Source: Phycisphaerales bacterium (GTDB taxonomy: Bacteria > Planctomycetota > Phycisphaerae > UBA1845 > Fen-1342). From it: a stretch of 64,000 nt of DNA. The stretch covers positions 2,480,001 to 2,544,000 of the forward strand of contig JADJXS010000001.1 of the NCBI GenBank assembly GCA_016710275.1, read 5' to 3'. Of the stretch, positions 1 to 9,325 are shown piece after piece. Below the pieces are notes generated by a model. The model ran no database searches and was not told the origin of the DNA. It saw only the letters and a program-made list of their open reading frames with translations. The number at the start of each line of letters is the position of its first letter. Positions within the stretch are counted from its first letter, which is position 1. Both the position numbers and the translations under genes were made by a program.

Positions 1-942
1 GCGCGGCGGGTCGGGCTGGTGGCGCATGTGACGCCCGACGCGGACTGCATCGGCTCAATGGGGGCGCTGTGGCATGCCCTGCGCGGGCGCGGGGCGGAAG
101 CGACCGTATTCGCGGCGGCGGGGTCCGTCTCGCGGCGGATGGCCTGGCTGGCGGAATTCGGCGGCGTGCCGCTGGAATTCGGCGGCACGGTGGAGCAATG
201 CGAATTGATCGTCGCGCTCGACACGGCGCGCGAGCGACGGGTCAACGTGGAGGGCGGCTGGGATCGGCTGGCGGGACGGGCGCTGCTCAACGTGGACCAT
301 CATCCGACCAACACGCGCTTCGGGACGGCCTGCTGGATCGAGCCGGCGGCATCGAGCACCTGCGAACTGGCGTACGAGTTGATCGCCGCGCTTCCCGGCG
401 AAATCAGTGCGGACGTGGCGACGCTGCTGTACGCGGGGATTCACGCCGACACACAGGGTTTTTCGCTCTCCAACACCACGCCGCGCAGCTTGCGCGTGGC
501 GCATGAGCTGGCCGAGCGCGGGGCGCGCATCGCGGAATTGTGCGAGCGGCTGCACCGTGCGAACTCGCGCCAGGAATTCGAATTGCTCAAGCGGATCTAC
601 GCGAACACGCGCGTCAGCGCCGACGGGCGGCTGGCGTGGAGCCGCGCGTCGCTCGCGGAGGTCGAAGAGAGCGGCTGCACGGTCAATGACGTCGAGGACC
701 AGGTGGACGTGCCGCGTTCGATCGAGGGAATCGACGTGGCGATCCTGCTGACGGAGGGGACGGCGGGGAAGGTGCGCGTGAATTTCCGTGGTGAGGGGGA
801 TGTGAACGTGCTGGAGCTGGCCCAGCAGTTCGGCGGCGGGGGGCACGTGGCACGCGCGGGTGCGATGATCAGCGGGGCGCTGGACGAGGTGGCCGAGCGC
901 GTGATCAGCGCGGCGGAGGAATTTGTGCGACGACGGCGCTGA
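1..942 (+). CDS. DHH-family phosphoesterase, NrnA-like (5' partial)
   Basis: The reading frame is open from base 1, so the true start lies upstream; 313 residues are visible. The first visible block, HVTPDADCIGS, is the first DHH-family metal motif, followed by NVDHHPTN (D99-H101), the motif that names the family. A glycine-rich GGGGHVARAG block near residue 280 is the DHHA1 substrate-binding loop. Proteins of this layout and size (about 320-340 residues) are NrnA-type oligoribonucleases and pAp phosphatases, acting in the cytoplasm on short RNAs or 3'-phosphoadenosine-5'-phosphate. A plain exopolyphosphatase-like role cannot be excluded. The gene ends 130 bp before the convergent M16 peptidase gene. 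Its upstream neighbours are not visible. Confidence 0.88.
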   Translation, partial: ARRVGLVAHVTPDADCIGSMGALWHALRGRGAEATVFAAAGSVSRRMAWLAEFGGVPLEFGGTVEQCELIVALDTARERRVNVEGGWDRLAGRALLNVDHHPTNTRFGTACWIEPAASSTCELAYELIAALPGEISADVATLLYAGIHADTQGFSLSNTTPRSLRVAHELAERGARIAELCERLHRANSRQEFELLKRIYANTRVSADGRLAWSRASLAEVEESGCTVNDVEDQVDVPRSIEGIDVAILLTEGTAGKVRVNFRGEGDVNVLELAQQFGGGGHVARAGAMISGALDEVAERVISAAEEFVRRRR

Positions 943-1073
943 AGCGCGGCCTGGCGTGCGCGCCGTCCTTGCGCGAGGGTGCTTTCGGACATTGGTCGCA
1001 ACATTGCCGCGCGCCGCCGCACTGCACAAGAGCAGCGGCACACGGCAATGAAGCGGCCCGTTTCGACACCGCT

Positions 1074-3911
1074 CTATTCCTGCGGCCTGGAAGGGTCGGA
1101 TGCTGCCTCTTCCGAAGCTGCTCGCACCGCACGGGTAACGCGCTCCACAGGGCCGAGCTTCTCCAGTTCGGGTTGCAGCGCATCGGCGTTGCCGACGACC
1201 ACGATGACCATCTGCGCCGGGTCGAGGTGCTCGGTCACGACGCGGGTGCAATCCGCCGCCGTCGTGGATGCGATGCGCGCCAGCATCTGTTCATAGTAAT
1301 CATCGGGCAGGCCGTTCAACTCCAGCATCCACAGCGCCGCCGCCACCTGTTGCGGCGTCTCGCGATCACCGGGAAAGCTGCCGAGCACATAGGCCTTGGT
1401 GTCGGACAGCTCGCGCTCCGTCGGCGGATCCGTGCGCAGCCGCCGAATCTCGTCGATCACCGCCTGCACCGTCTGCGCTGTCGACTCGGTCTTCGTGAAG
1501 GTGCTGGCCATGAAGCTGCCGCCGAAGCGCTGCGCGCCCAGTCCGCCGCTGGCGCCATAGGTGAGGCCGAGCTTGACGCGGATCGTGTCGTTGAGACGCG
1601 AGTTGAACGCGCCGCCGAAGTAACTGCTCACCACGCGGCCGGCAAAATAGTCGGGGTGCGTACGGTCGATGGCCAGGCAGCCGACGCGAATCTGGGCCTG
1701 CACGCCGGGGCGATCCACGAGATATATCTTCGGCGCGGCAGGCTGCGGCTCCAGCACGGCGATCGTCGGCGCATTGCCTTCGGCCTTCCAATCGCCAAAG
1801 GCCTTTTCCGCGAGTGCGACAGCCGACGCGTCGTCCACGTCGCCGGCGATGTAGAGCGTGGCGACATCGGGGCGGACAAACATCCGCCACCATGTGGCGC
1901 AGTCCGCCTCGGAGAGCGCGACCACATCCGCCAGCTCACCGGTCGAACTGCGCGAATAGGGGTGCTGCGCGCCGTACATCAGGCGTCGCATCTGCCACTG
2001 TGCGACGTATTCGGGCGTCGCCGTCGAAATGGCCAGGCCGGTGCGAACCTGCTCGCGCAGTTTGCGGAACTCCTCTTTCGGGAAGGTCGGGCGGCGTACG
2101 ACTTCCGCCATCAGCGTCATCGCCCGCGGCAGGTGCTCGGCCAGGCAGCCGGCGTTAACCGCCGCGGCATCGGTGTCCGCGGAACCGCCCAGCGAAATTG
2201 CGTAGGTTTCCAGCTCGCGCGCCAGCACGGCCTCGACGTAATTCTCGGTGCCCTTGGTGATGAGCTGAGCGGCCATCGTCGCCGCGCCGATCTTTGACTC
2301 GGTGAATGAGCCATTGCGCAGGTTGAGCGCCAGGCTGACGAACGGCGCTTCGCGATCCGGCACAACGACGACGCGCATGCCGTTCGACAGCTTGTGCCGG
2401 CTGAACGTCGGCCGCACCTCGTAGGCCGCGGCATCGCGCAGCGGGGCGGTGGCGGGCCAGTCGGCCGGTCGGCTCAGGCCGGGGCGGCCGGGCACCGGCG
2501 GGTCGGTCTCCGGCTTGCCGGTGATTGGGGCTTCCTCCTCGGCCTTCTTGCTGCCGAAGAGCGACCCGAGCAGGTTTTGCTCGATGGTCAACTCCAGCGC
2601 CCGTTCGGGGGCGAGGTGCTGCCGTGCGACGCGCTGAATGTCCGCCGCGGTGACGGCCCGGACGCGCTCCAGCCGCCGGTTGGCCCGTGCGGGATCGCCC
2701 TCCAGAACGGCCGCGGATCCGAGCCGCGAGGCCTTGGACTCAACGGACAGCAGTTCCGTGACGATGCCGCGCAGCATCTGGTTGCGCACCTTCTCCAACT
2801 CGGCTTCGCTGACCGGTTCATCGCGCATGCGCTGCAGGTGTTCGTTGAGCAGGTCGGCGGACTTGCGGATCTTGGCACCGCCGGACATCGGCGCCAGCGC
2901 CGCCCCCGCCGCGAAGAGGCCGTCGCTCTGCAGGCTCAGCGCCGCGGCCACGGCCGCAACCGCGACTTCGCCTTCGGCCACCATCGCGCGATGCAGGCGG
3001 CTGCTCTCTCCGCCGCCCAGCACGGCCGCGAGCATTTCGAGGACGACGGCGTCGTCGTGCCCGACCGGCACGGTGCGGAACACGACACCGGCGACCGGCG
3101 CGGGTGCGCTGTCGGCCTTGATCGTGACGCGCCCCGCCTCGGCGCGCTGCGGCGCACTGATCGCGGCGCGGGCGGGATCGGGGTATCGCGGGATCCAGCC
3201 GAAGTAGCGGCGGGCGGCCTGTTGCGCCTGTTCGTGCGAGACGTCGCCGACGATGACGAGCGTGGCGTTGTTGGGCACATACCAGCGCGTCCAGAACTCA
3301 CGCAATTCGCTCACTTCGGCGGCGCGGAGCATCGGGATGTTGCCAATCGGTGACCAGCGGTAGGGGTGATTCTCCGGGAAGATCTTCGTCAGCGCGTCCT
3401 CGAGCACTGTGCCGTAAGGGCGGTTGACGCCCATGCGGCGCTCCTCTTCGACCACCTTGCGCTCGGTGTCGAAGGACTCCTGGTCGATCTTCAAGTGGGT
3501 CATGCGCTCGGCTTCGAGCCAGAGCGCCAGCTCCAACTGGTGGCTCGGAACGGTCTGGTGGTAGGTCGTGTTGTCGAATGACGTGTAGGCGTTTGCGTCG
3601 CCGCCGACGCGCCGCAGGAATTCGAAATGATCCTTCGGCCCGAGGCGGTCGGTTCCGCGGAACATCATGTGCTCGAACATGTGGGCGAAACCCTGGCGCT
3701 CGGGGTTTTCGTCCTTCGATCCGACGTGGTACCAGAGCTGCACGTTGACGATCGGCGTCGAGCGGTCCTCAAGCGTCAATACGCGCAGGCCGTTCTCGAG
3801 CGTGATGTCCCGGTAGTCGAGCAGCGGAGCGCGATCGCTCGCAAGGGAGAACGAGGCGGTCAGCAGGAGCGTCAGGGCGGCGAGCGGAAGCGAGGCATGA
3901 CGAACGGGCAT
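1074..3911 (-). CDS. M16 family zinc metallopeptidase, two-domain, secreted
   Basis: This 945-residue protein starts with a hydrophobic signal peptide (about residues 6-24, ending SLAS). The first M16 domain carries the inverted zinc motif HMFEH (H77, E80, H81) with downstream glutamates in ERKVVEEERR near 149-158, as in pitrilysin and mitochondrial processing peptidase. A linker rich in Glu and Pro (about 465-500) leads to a second M16 domain beginning FSRHKLSNGMRVVVV. Where the second HxxEH would sit the sequence reads ATMAAQLITKG, so this half is non-catalytic and probably forms the other half of the peptide-degrading chamber. This active/inactive arrangement is usual for fused M16 proteins. 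Likely periplasmic peptide degradation; the substrate is unknown. Confidence 0.93.
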   Translation of the reverse strand: MPVRHASLPLAALTLLLTASFSLASDRAPLLDYRDITLENGLRVLTLEDRSTPIVNVQLWYHVGSKDENPERQGFAHMFEHMMFRGTDRLGPKDHFEFLRRVGGDANAYTSFDNTTYHQTVPSHQLELALWLEAERMTHLKIDQESFDTERKVVEEERRMGVNRPYGTVLEDALTKIFPENHPYRWSPIGNIPMLRAAEVSELREFWTRWYVPNNATLVIVGDVSHEQAQQAARRYFGWIPRYPDPARAAISAPQRAEAGRVTIKADSAPAPVAGVVFRTVPVGHDDAVVLEMLAAVLGGGESSRLHRAMVAEGEVAVAAVAAALSLQSDGLFAAGAALAPMSGGAKIRKSADLLNEHLQRMRDEPVSEAELEKVRNQMLRGIVTELLSVESKASRLGSAAVLEGDPARANRRLERVRAVTAADIQRVARQHLAPERALELTIEQNLLGSLFGSKKAEEEAPITGKPETDPPVPGRPGLSRPADWPATAPLRDAAAYEVRPTFSRHKLSNGMRVVVVPDREAPFVSLALNLRNGSFTESKIGAATMAAQLITKGTENYVEAVLARELETYAISLGGSADTDAAAVNAGCLAEHLPRAMTLMAEVVRRPTFPKEEFRKLREQVRTGLAISTATPEYVAQWQMRRLMYGAQHPYSRSSTGELADVVALSEADCATWWRMFVRPDVATLYIAGDVDDASAVALAEKAFGDWKAEGNAPTIAVLEPQPAAPKIYLVDRPGVQAQIRVGCLAIDRTHPDYFAGRVVSSYFGGAFNSRLNDTIRVKLGLTYGASGGLGAQRFGGSFMASTFTKTESTAQTVQAVIDEIRRLRTDPPTERELSDTKAYVLGSFPGDRETPQQVAAALWMLELNGLPDDYYEQMLARIASTTAADCTRVVTEHLDPAQMVIVVVGNADALQPELEKLGPVERVTRAVRAASEEAASDPSRPQE

Positions 3912-3995
3912 TTCAGAAGACTCCTCGAAGAGATCCCGACCCGGCGCGCGGGCGATCTGCGCAGCGCTACGCCGGCAAAGGGTCGTCGAGGCATC

Positions 3996-4856
3996 CTACC
4001 CGGGTGTGGGGCCGGCGGCGGCGGGCGGCTCCTCTTCCGGCTCCGGGGCGACAATTTCAAACGAATAGCGGGAGGTATGCGGCTCGCGCCACTCCAATCG
4101 CATCCATTCGGCGTGGCCGTCGAGAAAGGCGAGGTTGACGAATTCGCCGCTTGGCTCGTGCCAGCGGGCCTTCCAGTTTCTGCTGCCGGCGATCGTGAAA
4201 TAGTGCTGATAGTCGCCGGCGAGCGCGATTTGATGCAGGGGGAGCTTGAGATGCGTGATTCGCAGGGGCGGGCGCACGGCGCCCTCGCCCGCGCCGCTGA
4301 GCAGCCGGCCATTCTGCGGGTAGCTGTTGCCCATGTAGGCATACACGCTCATGCGGGCCATGGCCGGATCCGGGACGAAAGCGCCGTTGTCGGATGGGCA
4401 GTGAAATATTTTGGCGGTTTCATTGCCGTAGGGGTCGAGTCCGACGAAGCGATTCAGGGGGCGGGGGTTGAAGGGGGGGCGGCCGCCGACGATCGTGTGG
4501 CTGTAGACCTCGACCTTTCCGCCGTAGAACCAATTGAGGTTGTTGAAGCTGCGGTCGAGCATGAAGAACCCGCCGCTGTCTTCGAGGTAGAGAGTGAACC
4601 CGACGGCGATCTGTCGCAGATTGGCGAGACACTTGGCGCGGCGGGCGCGCTCGCGGGCGGTGGCGAGTCCGGGGATGAGCATTGCGATCAGCAGGGCGAT
4701 GATGGCGACGACGACCAGCAGCTCGAGCAGGGTGAAGCCGGGGCGGGCGATTGGGGGAAAGCATGCGCGTGGCGTCGTTGCCGGCGGAGCGGCGCACGGG
4801 CGCTTCAGGAGATGGGTGCGCGAGAGGTTCCGCGAGTGCATGGTGCGATTCCGCAT
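3996..4856 (-). CDS. Prepilin-type protein with N-terminal cleavage/methylation motif
   Basis: The protein (286 residues from the ATG at 4856, or 281 from 4841) has a basic leader followed by RPGFTLLELLVVVAIIALL, the type IV prepilin/pseudopilin signal cut after Gly and N-methylated on Phe. The next block, ARRAKCLANLRQIAVGFTLY, is the usual planctomycete continuation. Near the C-terminus FVNLAFLDGHAEWM resembles the DGH tail of the large planctomycete DUF1559/H-X9-DG families. I prefer 4856 because a GGAG lies just upstream; a longer frame reaching 5006 would run into the divergent ubiE gene. Probably a pseudopilin of a type II secretion-like machine. A secretin gene at 26.8 kb could belong to the same kind of system, but they are not adjacent. 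Confidence 0.85.
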   Translation of the reverse strand: MRNRTMHSRNLSRTHLLKRPCAAPPATTPRACFPPIARPGFTLLELLVVVAIIALLIAMLIPGLATARERARRAKCLANLRQIAVGFTLYLEDSGGFFMLDRSFNNLNWFYGGKVEVYSHTIVGGRPPFNPRPLNRFVGLDPYGNETAKIFHCPSDNGAFVPDPAMARMSVYAYMGNSYPQNGRLLSGAGEGAVRPPLRITHLKLPLHQIALAGDYQHYFTIAGSRNWKARWHEPSGEFVNLAFLDGHAEWMRLEWREPHTSRYSFEIVAPEPEEEPPAAAGPTPG

Positions 4857-4927
4857 CGGCTCCGATACACGGAGTATATCGGCGCGGCCGACCCCGACCG
4901 CCCGCATGTCTCTTACAATTTGCCGCG

Positions 4928-5782
4928 ATGAACCCCCGTCCGCCAGAGAGAACCGATGATCCGGCCCGAACCGCCGAACTGCTGCGCGGCGGAACGGTGG
5001 CTGCACAGGGGAAGGGCGCTGTGCCCGGATGGGATGATGACGCGCTGCGCAACCCGCATTCGCGTAGCGACAAGGCGGCCCGCGTAGAGGCGATGTTCGA
5101 TGCGATTGCGCCGACGTATGAGCGGGTCAACAGCGTGGCCTCACTGGGGCGCGATGCGGCCTGGCGGCGCGAGCTGGTGCGGGTGATGGGGGTGAGGGCG
5201 GCGGACGTGGTGCTGGACGTTGCCTGCGGAACCGGGGACGTGATCCGGACGTTTGCGAAGAACGCGCCGCCGCCGGCGCGGATCATCGGCGCGGATTTTT
5301 CGGCGGGGATGCTGGCGGGCGGGCACTATGAAGGGGTGCGGACGCCCGTGCACCTGATCCGGGCGGATGCGCTGCGGCTGCCGATTCGCAGCGGCGTGAT
5401 GGACATTGTGACGTGCGCATTTGGCGTGCGGAATTTTCAGGATACGGATGCGGGGTTGTCCGAGTTTGCGCGGGTGCTGCGGCCGGGAGGGCGGGTCGGC
5501 ATCCTGGAGTTTGCGACGCCATCCAACCGGCTGCTGGCCTGGGCGAACCGCGTTTATTGCAACGTGGTGCTGCCGCGGCTGGGGGCCTGGATCGCCCGCG
5601 ATCACGACCGCAGCGGTGCGTATCGCTACCTGCCGCGCTCGATCCAGACTTTTGACACGCCGCAGATCATGTGCCGACGGCTTGTGGATGCCGGCTTTTC
5701 GGAGGTGCGCTGCCGGACGATGAATCTCGGCGGCGTTGCGCTGTACACGGGGGTGCGCTCGGGCGGCGGAGCGGGGCGGTGA
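4928..5782 (+). CDS. ubiE: UbiE/MenG quinone C-methyltransferase
   Basis: SAM-dependent methyltransferase that C-methylates demethylmenaquinone (or the ubiquinone precursor) in respiratory quinone synthesis. Motif I, VLDVACGTGDV, sits at about residues 95-105; the family block AFGVRNF and the post-motif VLRPGGRVGILEF follow. KAARVEAMFDAIAPTYERVN before motif I is the UbiE N-terminal signature. From the ATG at 4928 the protein is 284 residues, with an N-terminal extension of about 45 residues compared with typical UbiE; the conserved part begins near residue 47. Its last bases overlap the GTG of the next gene, so the two are probably co-translated. Menaquinone is the likelier quinone, but no other quinone genes are here to confirm this. 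Confidence 0.92.
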   Translation: MNPRPPERTDDPARTAELLRGGTVAAQGKGAVPGWDDDALRNPHSRSDKAARVEAMFDAIAPTYERVNSVASLGRDAAWRRELVRVMGVRAADVVLDVACGTGDVIRTFAKNAPPPARIIGADFSAGMLAGGHYEGVRTPVHLIRADALRLPIRSGVMDIVTCAFGVRNFQDTDAGLSEFARVLRPGGRVGILEFATPSNRLLAWANRVYCNVVLPRLGAWIARDHDRSGAYRYLPRSIQTFDTPQIMCRRLVDAGFSEVRCRTMNLGGVALYTGVRSGGGAGR

Positions 5783-6414
5783 ATACGACGTTCCGTCGGC
5801 GGCGGGCGGGCCGGGTGTTGACGGTGCTGTCGGGGCTGCTGGTGCTGACGGCGGCAGCGGGGTGGATTCGAAGTTGCATGTATCTCGATCGGCTGGAATA
5901 TCGATTCGGCGAGTTGCGGGGGCAGGCTGCGTCCGGAGTGATTCCGAACGAGTGGGAGTTTCATGCGCGAGCGGCGAGCGTGCACCATCACATGGGCACC
6001 GTGTTTCTGGGGCTTTCTCGATACATCAGCCTGTCGAACGATGGGGATGCGCTGGCTCTGCAATGGGCCGATTGGCCGGGGTGGTCGCGGGTTTCCCTGC
6101 CGCAGAGCGAGGTGGTGATGCGGGTCCGCGATGAGTGGTACTACGAATCGCCGGTGGAGTGGCGGGCCGGGCCGCTCGGGCTGTTTACTGTCGCGGACAA
6201 GGGGGAGGTCGCGCGCGCACTGAGCTTTCCCTATTGGCTGGTCATTCTTTTCGGGGGGATTCCGCTGTGGATCACGTGGCTGAGGGCGCGTCGTGCGCAC
6301 CGACGGCGGATGGCCGGATGTTGCACGCGCTGCGGCTACGACCTGCGCGGGTCGATCGGGGCGGCCTGCCCCGAATGCGGAAGTAAGGACGGCACGGTCG
6401 CGGAAGTGAAATAG
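5779..6414 (+). CDS. Membrane protein with C-terminal CGYDLRG zinc ribbon
   Basis: The GTG at 5779 overlaps the ubiE stop (GTGA), giving 211 residues. A first hydrophobic segment lies at about 12-32 (VLTVLSGLLVLTAAAGW) and a second near 150-168 (YWLVILFGGIPLWITWL). The C-terminal cytoplasmic tail holds CTRCGYDLRG and CPECGS, four cysteines forming a zinc ribbon. This ending is very common in uncharacterised planctomycete membrane proteins. The region between the two membrane segments, about 110 residues, should be outside the cytoplasm. The function is unknown; translational coupling to ubiE may only reflect compact gene packing. Confidence 0.8.
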   Translation: MNTTFRRRRAGRVLTVLSGLLVLTAAAGWIRSCMYLDRLEYRFGELRGQAASGVIPNEWEFHARAASVHHHMGTVFLGLSRYISLSNDGDALALQWADWPGWSRVSLPQSEVVMRVRDEWYYESPVEWRAGPLGLFTVADKGEVARALSFPYWLVILFGGIPLWITWLRARRAHRRRMAGCCTRCGYDLRGSIGAACPECGSKDGTVAEVK

Positions 6415-6459
6415 GGCGGCGTCAGCAATAGCACGCGACAGTGAAGTCCTGAATCCGCG

Positions 6460-8427
6460 CTAATCGGGTTGAGTGGCGGGCGCGTCATCCTCGCCCGCCG
6501 GACCCGACTGCTCCTGTCCGCGGGTTTCCGAAATCACCCAGCAGTCCATGTGCGGCTTGCCGGCGGCTCGCACGCGCACCGCGTTATCCCCCTCTGCAAG
6601 CGTGATCCAACCGACGTCGTACATGCCGCGCGACTCGCGCCGATAGCGGACGTGCCCGATCGGAGCGTCCTTTGAATCGCGCACTTCGATGTCGTCGAAA
6701 GGCGCTTTCGGATTGACGCGCAGCGCGAGCCAGTGCCTTCCCGGCTTGCCGCGCCAAGGCAGCCGCACATCGACCCAGCCGGTGGCGGAGACGGATGCGG
6801 CCGCCTCGCCGCTCAGCTCGATGCCGGCGTGGCGCTGGCGGATTTCGTTGCCCCACTCAGGCGTGGAGATATTGCCTTCGACTTCGATGCTGCCCGGAAT
6901 TCGCAGGCCGGGCGGCGTCACTTGCTCGCGGCGGAGCGGCTCGAAGTCGCCGGCGGGCGCGGGTTCGCCGTACCAGTAGGCGATCGTGCCGAGAAACGTG
7001 TCCGCCTCGACTTGCGCAGCCGGGTTGGCAAGCTCCAGCCGCAGTTCATTTTGGAAATTCACGCAGTCGGGAAGCAGCCAGCGATAGCCCGAAGATTTTC
7101 CGAATGGATTGAGGCGCGTGATTCCGTGCAGGGCGGTCGCGTGAATGCGCAGCGGCTCACCGCTGCCGAGCAGCCCGGCCGCGCCGGAGCCGCTCTGCGA
7201 TGCACGATCTGAGCGGATGATTTCGCTTAGATCGCCCCAGCCGCGCGTGGTGGGTGTGTCCACGTTGAGCAGCAGCCCGACCAGCCGGCCGGGGCCGGCG
7301 GCGCGAACGACCGGATGTGTCGCCGCGGCGGGGTCCACGCGGCGGTAACGGGCGTTGAAGGGGCGCAGGCTGTCCACCGGTCCTTTCTCGATGCGCATGT
7401 GCAGCATCAGCTCGACAGGGCCATCGCCGAGATTTTCGATTTCGATGTCGAGTTTCTTGTGGAAGGGCATCGGAAAATAGCAATACATGAAGACGTTTTC
7501 CCACGTCTTGGCCGCATCCTCGTTGATGAAGGGCACGTCCACGATGGTGTGGGTTCCGATCGGCAGCGCTTCAAAATCCAGCCGCCCGAAGCCCGATCCG
7601 AAGAAATCGGGCAGCGGAGCTTCGACGCCCGGCTCGGCGGCGTCGTCAAAGCGGATGCGAAGAACGCAGCGATGCAGGCCGCGCGGGTCGCGCGAAGCGC
7701 CGAAGGGAGTGACGCGAACAAGAAGCGCCCGCACCGCTCCCGGCCCTTTGAAAGTCTCCGCCATTTTATCCTTGGAGCCGATGCGGGACGGGCCTTGCGT
7801 GTAGGGCATGATCCGGCGCTTGCCCAGGACCGACTTGAGCGTGACGCCGCGGGCCATGGCCATCGAGACCGAGTCGAGCGCGGCAGCGGCGGCATCGCTG
7901 AGCTTGAGCGAAAACGGCTCAACCCGGGCCGCAGCGTCCGTCAGGCGGACGAATGAAACCTGGTACGCGCCGTCAAATTCCCGGCACTGCAGCTCACAAC
8001 TCTTCGCGAAGCCCATCGGAAAGTAGCAGTTGCCGCCGGTGTCATCGTTGCCGAGCGAAACGAGCGGCTCGGCAATCGGCGGGATCAGCCCGCGAAAGAG
8101 GTCGGCGAAGGGCCGGTCGATGATGATCGACCCGTCAATCACGACGCGCAGATGCCCGCTGGGGCGATCCGCCCATATCCGGGACACATAGCCCGGCCCC
8201 TCCAGCACGGCCAATACCTGCCAACCGTCGCCAGCGTCGCGGACAAAGTTCTTTCCGCCGGCGGGGGCGCTGATGCAGCCGGTCGTTTCGCGACCGGGTG
8301 CATGCGCGAGCCGATCGAAATCGGTGATGCGGCGGAGCAGGTCATCCTGAGACAGAAACGGGGTTTCCGGTGCCGCCAGGGTCGAACAGGCAAGCATCAG
8401 CAGCATCGGAATTCGCAGAATCATCAT
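6460..8427 (-). CDS. DUF2961 family secreted protein
   Basis: The 655-residue protein begins with a signal peptide (MMILRIPMLLMLACSTLAAP). It then shows features of DUF2961, a family of beta-rich proteins in polysaccharide-degrading bacteria: YVSRIWADRPSGHLRVVIDG, NCYFPMGFAKSCEL and a later MYCYFPMPFHKKLDIEIEN. The C-terminal part (about 500-640), with VEVEGNISTPEWGNEIRQRH-like text, looks like a second beta-sandwich. I chose the ATG at 8427, which has a GGAG about 9 bases upstream; an ATG at 8442 is in frame. A much longer frame reaching 9237 is only antisense to tpx. DUF2961 members are suspected glycoside hydrolases, some shown to act on fructofuranosyl linkages, but the substrate here cannot be told. 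Confidence 0.85.
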   Translation of the reverse strand: MMILRIPMLLMLACSTLAAPETPFLSQDDLLRRITDFDRLAHAPGRETTGCISAPAGGKNFVRDAGDGWQVLAVLEGPGYVSRIWADRPSGHLRVVIDGSIIIDRPFADLFRGLIPPIAEPLVSLGNDDTGGNCYFPMGFAKSCELQCREFDGAYQVSFVRLTDAAARVEPFSLKLSDAAAAALDSVSMAMARGVTLKSVLGKRRIMPYTQGPSRIGSKDKMAETFKGPGAVRALLVRVTPFGASRDPRGLHRCVLRIRFDDAAEPGVEAPLPDFFGSGFGRLDFEALPIGTHTIVDVPFINEDAAKTWENVFMYCYFPMPFHKKLDIEIENLGDGPVELMLHMRIEKGPVDSLRPFNARYRRVDPAAATHPVVRAAGPGRLVGLLLNVDTPTTRGWGDLSEIIRSDRASQSGSGAAGLLGSGEPLRIHATALHGITRLNPFGKSSGYRWLLPDCVNFQNELRLELANPAAQVEADTFLGTIAYWYGEPAPAGDFEPLRREQVTPPGLRIPGSIEVEGNISTPEWGNEIRQRHAGIELSGEAAASVSATGWVDVRLPWRGKPGRHWLALRVNPKAPFDDIEVRDSKDAPIGHVRYRRESRGMYDVGWITLAEGDNAVRVRAAGKPHMDCWVISETRGQEQSGPAGEDDAPATQPD

Positions 8428-8585
8428 GGGGGCGGTCTCCATGCGGAAAACCCGGTTGCGGGGTTGGGCGGCGCTCAGGCGGAGGGCGGCGTCGGCGGCT
8501 CCGTTTCGACCGGACGGCCGCGGCCGCCCCTTTTCATGATAGTGCGATCGGGCGGGTTCGTGCGGGATGGGGCGGGGGGACCGGA

Positions 8586-8615
8586 TTCGACGATTGCGCC
8601 CGGTCGGCGTAAGAT
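8586..8615 (+). promoter_or_regulatory. Possible sigma70-type promoter of tpx
   Basis: TTCGAC (8586-8591) and TAAGAT (8610-8615) are separated by 18 bases, about 65 bases upstream of the tpx start. Both boxes are imperfect; found by eye only. Confidence 0.3.
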
Positions 8616-8682
8616 TCCGCCGACGATTGGTGAAGCACCCTGGACCCGAAACGCCGCAGCGCGGCGGGAGGAATACGGACTT

Positions 8683-9186
8683 ATGGCACGCACAGTCACG
8701 CTCAAAGGGGGGCCGCTCACGCTGGCCGGCTCGGCCCTGAAGGTCGGAGACAAGGCCCCCGACGCCACGCTGCGGAAGGACCTCGTCTCGGACATGCGTT
8801 TGAGTGCAACGCGGGGCACGCGCGTATTCAGCGTCGTTCCGTCGCTGGATACTCCGGTCTGCGCCGCGCAGGCCAAGCGCTTTCAGCAGGAGGTCGGGAA
8901 TCTCCCGGGCGTCACGGTCTACGTCATCAGCACCGATCTGCCGGTGGCGCAGAAGCGCTTTTGCGGTGCGGAGGGCATCGACCCCGAGCGGCTCGTGATG
9001 CTCAGCGATCACAAGGACACGGATTTCGGGCAGAAGTACGGCACGCTGATTCCCGACCTGCGGATCGAGTGCCGGGCGGTGTTCGTCGTGGATGGGAACA
9101 ACGTCATCCGGTACGCGGAGTATGTGCCGGAAGTGGCGGACCACCCCAACTATGACGCGATTCTGGCGGCAATTCGCGCCTGCTGA
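8683..9186 (+). CDS. tpx: Thiol peroxidase Tpx
   Basis: Atypical two-cysteine peroxiredoxin (167 residues, the usual Tpx length) that reduces hydrogen peroxide and alkyl hydroperoxides using thioredoxin. The peroxidatic cysteine is in SLDTPVCAAQ, preceded by the family's TP motif. The resolving cysteine is in AQKRFCGAEG, about 34 residues later, as in Tpx enzymes. The start is fixed by a GGGAGGAA ribosome site 8-10 bases before the ATG. The gene stands alone, 139 bp before rpsO, and is divergent from the DUF2961 gene. Confidence 0.96.
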   Translation: MARTVTLKGGPLTLAGSALKVGDKAPDATLRKDLVSDMRLSATRGTRVFSVVPSLDTPVCAAQAKRFQQEVGNLPGVTVYVISTDLPVAQKRFCGAEGIDPERLVMLSDHKDTDFGQKYGTLIPDLRIECRAVFVVDGNNVIRYAEYVPEVADHPNYDAILAAIRAC

Positions 9187-9192
9187 CGCGGG

Positions 9193-9221
9193 TTGTGGCC
9201 GTCGGGCGTTTGGCGTATACT
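9193..9221 (+). promoter_or_regulatory. Candidate sigma70-type promoter of rpsO-pnp
   Basis: TTGTGG (9193-9198), a 17-base spacer and TATACT (9216-9221) match the sigma70 pattern well. Transcription would start near 9228, leaving a leader of about 98 bases before rpsO, room for the autogenous control known for S15 in other bacteria. Inference from spacing and position. Confidence 0.5.
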
Positions 9222-9325
9222 CGCGCCGAGTTGGCAAGGGCAGGATGATCGCGGTGGGCCGAGCAGCAGGCCGGCTGGTTCACTGCATCAATCCCAAGTG
9301 TTTCATTTTCAAGGGCTTAGAAGAA

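Noticed and set aside
4873..4878. TATACT on the minus strand upstream of the prepilin-type gene
   Set aside because: No -35 box at a workable distance, and it sits in the short divergent gap with ubiE; chance match likely.
8442..9237. Extension of the DUF2961 frame upstream of its signal peptide
   Set aside because: The extension is antisense to tpx and comes before a clear signal peptide with its own ribosome site.
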